A stretch of DNA of 21,705 bases, taken from positions 1 to 21,705 of the IMG/VR virus record IMGVR_UViG_3300020394_000542. The stretch is one strand, 5' to 3'. This stretch comes from a virus. Under the pieces are notes generated by a model. That model searched no databases. It worked only from the letters and a program-made list of their open reading frames with translations, and was not told the DNA's origin. Numbering within the stretch: the first letter of the stretch is position 1; every line of letters begins with the position of its first letter. The translations under genes and the position numbers were made by a program. This document shows positions 14,908 to 21,705 of the stretch, one piece after another.

Positions 14908-17900
14908 GTGGCATTAGATAAAGACGACTTTGAGCTATTAGCAAAAATTGATAGAGACATGGCTAGTCAGAACTCAGGTGCTGACTACACTTCGAATGTC
15001 AACCCAAATACAATCTTACAAAATCAACAATTCTTACAAGACGTCAGAGACGTCATGTCGTCGCAGGGACAATACTTCAATAACGACGAAGATATGCTCC
15101 AAGAATTTTTTTGGGAACGTAACTGGCGCGATCTCAACATAGGTTCAGAACTTTTCGGTGATGCTGGTACTTTAAAATCTCTCCAGGCAACTCCCGAAAT
15201 ACGGGAAAAAATGGGACGCATACAGAAAGTATTCGACCAGTACCCTTCCTTCTGGCAAGAGGGTGGTCGAGGTTGGGCCGAAGGTCTTAAAGACGCTATT
15301 CCAGCCGTTTTGCTCTCCGTAGAAAATGTCATTCCAGTTGGTAGAGCATATCAGGTAGCCAAGGGTGCGCGTATAGCTGGTGGCTCTGTCGCAAAGGCTG
15401 TAGGCAAAGGTGCATTGGATGCTGGTAAGACAGCCGCAAAATATGAGGGCGGTCTTGCACTTGGCCAAGATCAAGTTCGCCAGAGAACTGATCGGGTAAC
15501 AGGAGCGCAAGAAGAAGACGTTTCTTACATGAGAACACTACAGGCTGGAGCTATCGGAGCTGGAGCTGGTGGTGTCCTTGGTGGAGCCTTGGGTGCCATA
15601 AGTGGTGTGGCTGGTGCAAGAGCTGGTGGAGAAATTGCATCACAAATAAAGCGTCTGCAAGAACAGAAGTCCATGCGGCTCGACGAAGACCCAGATGCAG
15701 ATACGTCTGACATTGATAGACAGTTGGCAAGGATTGCGACACAGAACGAGATGCCGCAAGATGAACTTGTACCACAGATGGACGAGGAAGCCGACGTAAC
15801 GCCAACGGAAGCTGTAGACGATGCCGATCCCGTGCAAATGTCTGATGAAGAGTTTCTTGAAAAAGAAGCACAACAAGATCAGGAAGTGGCAACGCAAATC
15901 CTTCGAGACAATGACTTGGCTAGAGTTGAAGACGAGGTCAACGTCAAGCAAATTCTAAAAGATGCGACAAAAAAAGAAGCACTATTTGACGCGAAAGTGC
16001 ATCTCCGAAAAGCCGCTATCTATCGCTCAATGATAAATGACAAGAAACAAATCGATGCGATTGACGAGCAGATAGCCAAAGCAACCGACAGCAAAAAAGT
16101 TACACAACTCGAAGACAAGAAAGCAACGCTGATCTCCAATAACAGTGCGCTTCTTGACATGCTCAAGAACCGCAACACAGAAAAACTTGATGACGCCATA
16201 ACGGATAAGGCTGAAGCAGAAGTATCCAGCGAGACAGGCAAAATCGAAGCTGACCTAAGAGATGAGGAAATAAAGGCAACTGAAACAGAGGCTACTCCTG
16301 TAGAGGAGCCAGAGGTACAACGCACACCACAAGAAGAAGCAGACGCAAACGTAACTGCGAGGATGGAACAGCTCGATAAAGAAGAACAGGCTGCTGAACT
16401 TATTGCGAGTGGGTTCGACGACCCGTCTACGCTTGACAAGCTTAGTGATGAGGTTCTGGAAAGCCTACTGTTAGCCAATAACATAACGGATGTAGACATA
16501 GCTAAACTACGTGCCAAGTTGTCTACTGAACCTACATTTGACCTTCCCGTGACAAGAAGTGCAAGGCAACTAAAAAGTCAGGTCGTCAAACGTGCGACCA
16601 GCAATGTTGATCTTGAGAAGCTATCGCCAGAATTACAAGAGCAATTAATGGGTGACTTGAACCGTATGGTAGAACGGTTGCAGAATGATACTCAACTCAA
16701 TCCTGATAGCGTACCATTCTTTCAAGAACGCATTAACGCTCTCACCGAATTTGAATACGAGCGTCTGCTCGAAACAGATGAGACAAGAAGAAATGTCACA
16801 TCGTTCCTATCACGCGATGATACCTTCTTTGCAAACCGTGAAGGAAAAAAAGTAGCTGGCCTTGGCGCGAAACAAAAGCTTCCCAACAGACGTGACCTAA
16901 AACTACCACAGCAACTTAAAGCTAGGGCTGAACAAAACAAAGCTTCTAATGATTTGCTAAAAGGCAAAGATAAAGAAGACGACACACTCTACAAAACAAC
17001 TCGCACTCAAGAGGTTGCTTCTAAACGTGGTCGTCTGCCTGATGGCACGAACTATAAAGCTGGTGACATCGTAGAATACGATTTATCATCTGGTAAATTT
17101 TCTGTGATCCAAGTCGCAAAGAGACAGCGCAAAGCAGAGAATAACGATGTAATCGAAAACCTCGCTAACATAGAAGACATCTCACAGCTCACTGCATCTG
17201 CAATGCGTTTGGTTGAGAATGGCCAACTTGATCCCGAAGCTATTGTCGAAATCTTAAACAGACGCCAGAGTAAAGCACAAGCGGCTGATGCAGATACTGC
17301 ACCAGTGGCAAAGGTTGACCCTGCAAAAGTAGCAAGCAGACAAAGGGAGAACCTACCCCCTATTCCAGAAGGACGCATGTACGGCATCAGGAAAAAACTT
17401 GCTGGTGGCAAGTACGACAATCGTCGGATGGGTGAGAACCAGAGTACCTTCGAAGAACTGATGGGTAAAAACACAGAGGGCTGGGAAAAGGGTCACTTTG
17501 GCGTAAACACAAATCTACGAAAATCCAAATCTGCAAACAAAGACTTTGTGCCTCTTGATGAAGGGGATACGCCCGAAGCTATGCCAGCCGTGCCAAAGGC
17601 ACAGGCTGTTAAGGCACGCGATCTTCCAACCAGCGATGATCAAGAAATAACTTCGTTCCTTTTGAAAGCAACGGAATTGGAGCAAGCACCGTTTCAAGAA
17701 AACTTATCTGACTTCAATACAAGGCTTGAAGCACTTGAAAAAATATATACAGAAATGCCAGAGCATAAGCTTCCGACACAATCACGTCGGGAAGCATGGA
17801 AACAGTTAGACGCGATCTACCACAACCGAAGCAACGTTCGAGGCACTGCTGGAGAAAGCGCACAAGCACAATTATCTACCGACGCCACGCTTATGCGTGA

Positions 17901-20900
17901 CATGTTACGTCGTCTTACAAATGCAAACAAAGGCCGCGCACCTTTCTTCACACAAACTCCGCAAGGTTTTCGATCAGCCGCTTTTTATAATCCAAGAGAT
18001 AATAAAATTGGGATGCTTGCGACAAAAAACGACATGATGCCTCAACATGATCACTCGCAAACAGACTACAACCCTGCCAACTACACAGTGTTGGCGCATG
18101 AGATGTTTCATTGGGCATGGAGAAATGTTTTAACACCACAAGACAAAGTCGGGATGCTCCAAGAATACCGTAAATACTATGCTCCTGACGGCAAGTTGGA
18201 TTTAAAAAAACTACAAGACGCCTCTCAGTTTTTGATGATGGAGCCTAGCAAGACAAAAACAAAACCGTCCAGAGCAAGATCGCATCTTGCAAAAGATGAG
18301 TTTGACAAGATGCGAGAAGACGTGAAAGACACCGAGTTTGGCAGGAAATGGCTTGAGATGCCATCAGGAAAACCAACATCTGCGTTTAATCCAGAAGAGC
18401 ATATGGCTGGACAGTTTCAAGCATACCTAGAAAATCAACTACCCTATCAGGGTACGTTCCTAAAAAAAGCCGGACAGATACTTGAACGCCTGATCCAATA
18501 TCTAATCCCTGGAAAGAAACAACGCCTAGACAAAGCCCTAGTCCCATACTTTGACAAGCTATACAGCGATAGCGCACAGGACTTCTTGTCACGAACAGTT
18601 GATCCCGTAACTGAACAAGGTAAATCCATACAACAAATGATGGATGGTTTTAACCATCAACGGATCGAACTAGAGGAAAGTTTAAATGATGTCCACGAAA
18701 CCGTGGATGGTGTGCAGACCTTTGGCCCCCCTCTTTCCGCAATACGTGAAATGACGACAAGTCTCCGACGTGTCATTACATTGGATGAAGATGCACAGGC
18801 CACACCTTTTGGTGTAGCCATAGAGAACAATCTTGATAAAGAAGATGTCGCAAGATTTCTCGACAAGATTGAAAGCAGAGATCACGATGGCGAAGAGTTA
18901 GCTACGATTAATTCAGCGAACGATCTGGTAGATGCGTTTGATATAATAAACGAAGCATTGGAAGTTGCTTTCCAAAACGTCGAGGGAGCAAGACCACGAC
19001 CTCTCGATGTAGATTTATATAATCACTCTGCCGCTACTGAAGCAGTGAAAGAAGTACGAGAGCTGAAGAGTGCGTGGGGTATCAAACATGCCATTCTCCA
19101 AGAACAAATCAGAGAAAAGAAAATAAAATTTGAGGAAGAGTTTGCGGCCGCTGGGACTACAAGAGCCGAATGGATGGGTATTCTTGAAGAGGTAAGCAAC
19201 TTCATAGGACCAATATCTTACCTTGGACGAATGAACCCCAAGACAGGCAAACGTTTAGGGGAAAAAGCTGGACAGCTTGCCAACGATAAAAAGAGCAACG
19301 AGAAAGAACAATACGCCCTACCTGGCTCTATCCAGATGCTATCGCGTGAGATGAGGGCGGCGGCTGGCATTTTGAACAAAGGTGTCACTCCCGAAATGAT
19401 CCAGAGATACGCAGACATGTCAGATCAAGAGTTCCTTGATGCCGTTGTGAATATGGCAAACGACACGTCCGACTTCTTGTTCACGGCTGACATCCACTTA
19501 TCACAAAAGATACCACGCGAAGAAGCCAAACTTAAAGCAGAAGAAAGAGGCAAAGCCGTTCCAAAAACGAAAACGAAACGGAAGACAACAGCCGCCAAGA
19601 AAAAAGCAGTTGCTGTTTCTAAGAACCCACCAAAAACTAAACGGAGAAATCGAAAGACAGCGTCTGACAAACCTAAGAAGACAGCAAGCAATAGACAGCT
19701 TGAAAAAGAACTTAAGAGTAAACCTGATGAGGGCCGTCAAGTTGATATTGGTGCTGAACTTGTACGACGTATACGCGCTGGGGCTGAAGTCAAGAAAGTA
19801 CCTGTAGGTGTAGACGTCATACGCATGAATGACGAAGAGCTACAAAAAGCTTTGACCGACGCCTTAGATGGTGGGAAGAAAAAAAGAGCTAACGAGCTTG
19901 CGTATGAAATCTATGCTCGTAACAATCCAGACGCAAAACCAGTTATAACTTTCGATAGTCCTATCACAAAACAAATGTTGCGCTCAGAGGACTTGCAAGA
20001 TCGCGGCATATCAGAGACTGATGGTGTACCACAGTACGCTCCAGAGCCAGTGAGAGAAATCATTCGTCGGATCACTCACCGTGACCCTGACACACAACGT
20101 GTGGCCAGAGGACTGATGCACCGTCTGATGTTGTCGTCCGAAGGTATCGTAGAGGCAGACAACCAGCTCGGCATTAACACTGGCGGCTTCAATGCTTTGC
20201 GAACAGAGCTTCGCTCCTTGGCGAGATCGCTTACAGGCAACGGCAAGCAAAGACTGTTATCTCCTTCTGATGCTATGGACAGCGCAATAGATTTAAATTT
20301 TAGAGCGCGGCCTCTGAATGATGATGAGATGGATGCAGTCCTAACAGAGTACGATAGGTTTCCAGATGACCCTGTACGCAAAAGAGTTGATGCAGAAGCT
20401 TCTGATCTCAACGAATATGACAGGGCGAACATGTGGTTTCGTCGTACATTGGGAGAGATTGTAGCTGGCAACAAAGGTGAGCGGCCATTTACCTCTGCAA
20501 GCTATGCCCCTCTCAATGATGTCATCAAGGAACGCATCGAACAAGTAGCATATCTAGTAAATGGTTTTATGGAACGGCCAGACATACGAGATTATGCCTC
20601 GCGTTTGACGTTATATGGAGACATGTTTAGAGGCATTGAACCAGATGTCTCAAACGTCAGGCAACAGAAACAGCGCATCTTTACGGAAGGTGGGCTTGGT
20701 GATGATGGCATGGGGAACCCTGTGTCTTACTTTCACTCGACACCAAACAGACGAGTGTTCGACGATCAAGAGTTTGTGTGGGAGCCATCGCCAGCGACTT
20801 CAAGGCTCGGCCCCGGCATCTATCTAGCACAACGTCCTGACTTGACAGATGCTGTTTATGCCCGACGTCCCACGTACAATGCTTTAGTCAAAATGATACG

Positions 20901-21705
20901 TGACTTAGACCTCGATGAAAGGGCTGAAAATGATGCGCTAATAGCGGCAGAGCTTTTGACAGATGCCCGTGTCCGAATTTCAGACCTTAAAGAACAGATT
21001 GCAAATCCTGATCAAACAAATGCGGTTATGGATATGATCGTTCAAGTGGATAATCCGAAACAAGTTTTGGCGCGACTACTAGATCAAGAAGCAGAGTTAG
21101 AAGCAGACCTAGCAGAGATAGGCGTTAAACCCTCTCCTGGCACAGTAGAGGTATTCGTTAGAGCGAGAGATCCATTTGATGCGCGTGCCGACGTCATGTT
21201 GGGTGAGCATGATCCTGACCTCAACAACGTACTCGATTACATAGATGCAATGGGTGTGAACTCTGACATGTCGTTGAGAGATTTGGTGGACATGGACATA
21301 CAAACTACTGGCGGTATCACGGGTGAACGTTTTCACACATTGGCTGTGATGACATTGTCACCAGATGCTGACAATTTAATGGAAGGAAAATTAAATTTTA
21401 CCAACATCCTACGTGACTTGGGTTATGACAGTATACGTTTCACAGAATACAATCGTGTGAATGATGATCGCGCACTAGAAAGTTTTGAAGGGTTGGTCAT
21501 ATTCGATCCATCGCATGTCAAATCTCCTGACGCAAAAGAATTTAATCCTGACAGTGAATACTTCTTCAATGCACCGACGAGTGGCACAACAAAGCCTCTA
21601 GGTAAATTACAGCAGACGATCATCGACGACCCTGACGCAAACTTAGAGAACCAAGCCCAGTTCTTTACGGACACTGATGGCATTGGAGCGCGGCCAGAAG
21701 TCGTA
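14908..21705 (+). CDS. Giant polyvalent ejected protein with metallopeptidase and ADP-ribosyltransferase domains (partial, over 2266 aa)
   Basis: The frame runs without a stop from GTG 14908 (GGAG at 14897-14900) to the window edge. In order: helical N-terminus (1-140); Gly/Ala-rich zipper (212-241); acidic stretch (255-345); coiled coil (about 340-460); helical body; zincin domain (about 1005-1175) with HEMFH at 1064-1068 and a possible third ligand in PEEHMAGQF (1162-1170); Lys/Arg/Thr-rich linker (1552-1592); helical part; ADP-ribosyltransferase domain (about 1938-2215) with YFHST, GPGIYLA and an E-x-LVIFDPSHVKS strand. This combination fits phage polyvalent proteins, which carry several effectors into the host with the DNA. 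By position it corresponds to the T7 gp16 slot (1318 residues). Substrates cannot be read from sequence. The C-terminus is outside the window. Confidence 0.85.
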   Translation, partial: MALDKDDFELLAKIDRDMASQNSGADYTSNVNPNTILQNQQFLQDVRDVMSSQGQYFNNDEDMLQEFFWERNWRDLNIGSELFGDAGTLKSLQATPEIREKMGRIQKVFDQYPSFWQEGGRGWAEGLKDAIPAVLLSVENVIPVGRAYQVAKGARIAGGSVAKAVGKGALDAGKTAAKYEGGLALGQDQVRQRTDRVTGAQEEDVSYMRTLQAGAIGAGAGGVLGGALGAISGVAGARAGGEIASQIKRLQEQKSMRLDEDPDADTSDIDRQLARIATQNEMPQDELVPQMDEEADVTPTEAVDDADPVQMSDEEFLEKEAQQDQEVATQILRDNDLARVEDEVNVKQILKDATKKEALFDAKVHLRKAAIYRSMINDKKQIDAIDEQIAKATDSKKVTQLEDKKATLISNNSALLDMLKNRNTEKLDDAITDKAEAEVSSETGKIEADLRDEEIKATETEATPVEEPEVQRTPQEEADANVTARMEQLDKEEQAAELIASGFDDPSTLDKLSDEVLESLLLANNITDVDIAKLRAKLSTEPTFDLPVTRSARQLKSQVVKRATSNVDLEKLSPELQEQLMGDLNRMVERLQNDTQLNPDSVPFFQERINALTEFEYERLLETDETRRNVTSFLSRDDTFFANREGKKVAGLGAKQKLPNRRDLKLPQQLKARAEQNKASNDLLKGKDKEDDTLYKTTRTQEVASKRGRLPDGTNYKAGDIVEYDLSSGKFSVIQVAKRQRKAENNDVIENLANIEDISQLTASAMRLVENGQLDPEAIVEILNRRQSKAQAADADTAPVAKVDPAKVASRQRENLPPIPEGRMYGIRKKLAGGKYDNRRMGENQSTFEELMGKNTEGWEKGHFGVNTNLRKSKSANKDFVPLDEGDTPEAMPAVPKAQAVKARDLPTSDDQEITSFLLKATELEQAPFQENLSDFNTRLEALEKIYTEMPEHKLPTQSRREAWKQLDAIYHNRSNVRGTAGESAQAQLSTDATLMRDMLRRLTNANKGRAPFFTQTPQGFRSAAFYNPRDNKIGMLATKNDMMPQHDHSQTDYNPANYTVLAHEMFHWAWRNVLTPQDKVGMLQEYRKYYAPDGKLDLKKLQDASQFLMMEPSKTKTKPSRARSHLAKDEFDKMREDVKDTEFGRKWLEMPSGKPTSAFNPEEHMAGQFQAYLENQLPYQGTFLKKAGQILERLIQYLIPGKKQRLDKALVPYFDKLYSDSAQDFLSRTVDPVTEQGKSIQQMMDGFNHQRIELEESLNDVHETVDGVQTFGPPLSAIREMTTSLRRVITLDEDAQATPFGVAIENNLDKEDVARFLDKIESRDHDGEELATINSANDLVDAFDIINEALEVAFQNVEGARPRPLDVDLYNHSAATEAVKEVRELKSAWGIKHAILQEQIREKKIKFEEEFAAAGTTRAEWMGILEEVSNFIGPISYLGRMNPKTGKRLGEKAGQLANDKKSNEKEQYALPGSIQMLSREMRAAAGILNKGVTPEMIQRYADMSDQEFLDAVVNMANDTSDFLFTADIHLSQKIPREEAKLKAEERGKAVPKTKTKRKTTAAKKKAVAVSKNPPKTKRRNRKTASDKPKKTASNRQLEKELKSKPDEGRQVDIGAELVRRIRAGAEVKKVPVGVDVIRMNDEELQKALTDALDGGKKKRANELAYEIYARNNPDAKPVITFDSPITKQMLRSEDLQDRGISETDGVPQYAPEPVREIIRRITHRDPDTQRVARGLMHRLMLSSEGIVEADNQLGINTGGFNALRTELRSLARSLTGNGKQRLLSPSDAMDSAIDLNFRARPLNDDEMDAVLTEYDRFPDDPVRKRVDAEASDLNEYDRANMWFRRTLGEIVAGNKGERPFTSASYAPLNDVIKERIEQVAYLVNGFMERPDIRDYASRLTLYGDMFRGIEPDVSNVRQQKQRIFTEGGLGDDGMGNPVSYFHSTPNRRVFDDQEFVWEPSPATSRLGPGIYLAQRPDLTDAVYARRPTYNALVKMIRDLDLDERAENDALIAAELLTDARVRISDLKEQIANPDQTNAVMDMIVQVDNPKQVLARLLDQEAELEADLAEIGVKPSPGTVEVFVRARDPFDARADVMLGEHDPDLNNVLDYIDAMGVNSDMSLRDLVDMDIQTTGGITGERFHTLAVMTLSPDADNLMEGKLNFTNILRDLGYDSIRFTEYNRVNDDRALESFEGLVIFDPSHVKSPDAKEFNPDSEYFFNAPTSGTTKPLGKLQQTIIDDPDANLENQAQFFTDTDGIGARPEVV
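15541..15630 (+). other. Glycine-zipper segment of the giant protein
   Basis: Residues 212-241 are built almost only of Gly, Ala, Ile, Val and Leu, with Gly every two to four residues (GAIGAGAGGVLGGALGAISG). Such segments pack tightly in membranes and occur in phage ejection proteins. It could help the protein cross or span the host envelope; this is inference. Confidence 0.55.
17920..18432 (+). other. Zincin metallopeptidase domain inside the giant protein
   Basis: HEMFH (residues 1064-1068, bases 18097-18111) matches the zinc-binding HExxH motif, preceded by a strand-like AAFYNPRDNKIGML and by YTVLA, as in zincins where a strand and the active-site helix follow one another. PEEHMAGQFQAYL (1162-1174) offers Glu residues as third zinc ligand, about 95 residues later. 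It may cleave host proteins or mature virion proteins; the target is unknown. Confidence 0.75.
19561..19683 (+). other. Histone-H1-like basic linker in the giant protein
   Basis: Residues 1552-1592 consist largely of Lys, Arg, Thr and Ala (for example TKTKRKTTAAKKK and KTKRRNRKTA). Neighbouring parts are acidic or mixed. The segment is surely disordered and could bind nucleic acid, or simply join the protease half to the ADP-ribosyltransferase half. Confidence 0.7.
20719..21552 (+). other. ADP-ribosyltransferase domain inside the giant protein
   Basis: Three motifs of the superfamily appear in order: YFHST with His 1943, GPGIYLAQ (1968-1975) followed by a helix DLTDAVYARR, and the last strand with Glu 2194 in FEGLVIFDPSHVKS (2193-2206). 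VEVFVRARDPFD and LGYDSIRF between them match the core strands of the ART type found in phage polyvalent proteins. It would transfer ADP-ribose from NAD to a host target. A helical insertion (about 1985-2072) separates motif 2 from the later strands. Confidence 0.75.

Noticed and set aside
589-19151. Three GCGGCCGC palindromes (589-596, 1417-1424, 19144-19151)
   Set aside because: They lie in alanine-rich coding stretches where GCG/GCC codons adjoin, with no shared flanks, so I see no reason to call them sites of a system.
1-21705. tRNA genes, CRISPR arrays, insertion sequences, attachment sites
   Set aside because: Reading through I found no cloverleaf-like segment, no regular repeat-spacer pattern, no transposase and no terminal inverted repeats of an element.

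Overview
The window is a stretch of a tailed bacteriophage genome carrying the virion-structure and DNA-ejection module. All seventeen confident genes lie on the + strand and are packed with overlaps of a few bases or gaps of at most about 100 bases. Base composition is moderate (mid-40s % GC by eye). The style of several proteins suggests a podovirus-like phage of marine, probably alphaproteobacterial, hosts: small Lys/Arg-rich proteins around the capsid gene, a fibre with an N-terminal LHPGNY...GELL..LFD element, and the HGRFGDT...GGSGT.NP.TG..EF leader motif. That host guess is inference. No integrase, repressor, replication, terminase or recognisable lysis gene is in view.

Layout. 1-1943: the tail of an unknown upstream gene (possibly portal), a small helical protein, a probable scaffold, and two small basic proteins. 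1954-2247: a small membrane protein. 2351-3529: the major capsid protein, followed by a strong hairpin terminator. 3585-4803: an accessory patch with a possible micro-ORF, a 39-residue basic protein, an exported two-cysteine protein, a minimal MscS-like membrane protein and an unknown protein. 4800-8412: head-tail adaptor, beta-propeller tail nozzle and fibre/fibre-attachment protein. 8412-11006: two neighbouring proteins sharing an N-terminal leader module. 11017-window end: three internal/ejection-type proteins of rising size (443, 829 and more than 2266 residues), in the same order and size trend as T7 gp14-gp15-gp16.

How the parts fit. Scaffold and capsid protein build the head; adaptor and nozzle form the short tail under the portal; the fibre module attaches to it; the last three proteins are probably packaged and ejected with the DNA. 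The last one is a giant polyvalent protein, open at the window edge. It has a glycine-zipper segment, a zincin metallopeptidase domain (HEMFH), a histone-H1-like Lys/Arg-rich linker and an ADP-ribosyltransferase domain near the visible end. It looks like a multi-effector protein delivered to the host at infection. Its ribosome-binding site lies in the arm of a perfect 10-bp inverted repeat, which suggests controlled synthesis.

The most unusual items are this giant protein and its leader hairpin, the phage-encoded MscS-like protein, the shared leader module with a partial return at one C-terminus, and a + strand motif (GGGACGAC, three copies extended to AATAGGGACGAC) that recurs ahead of five genes in different reading contexts.
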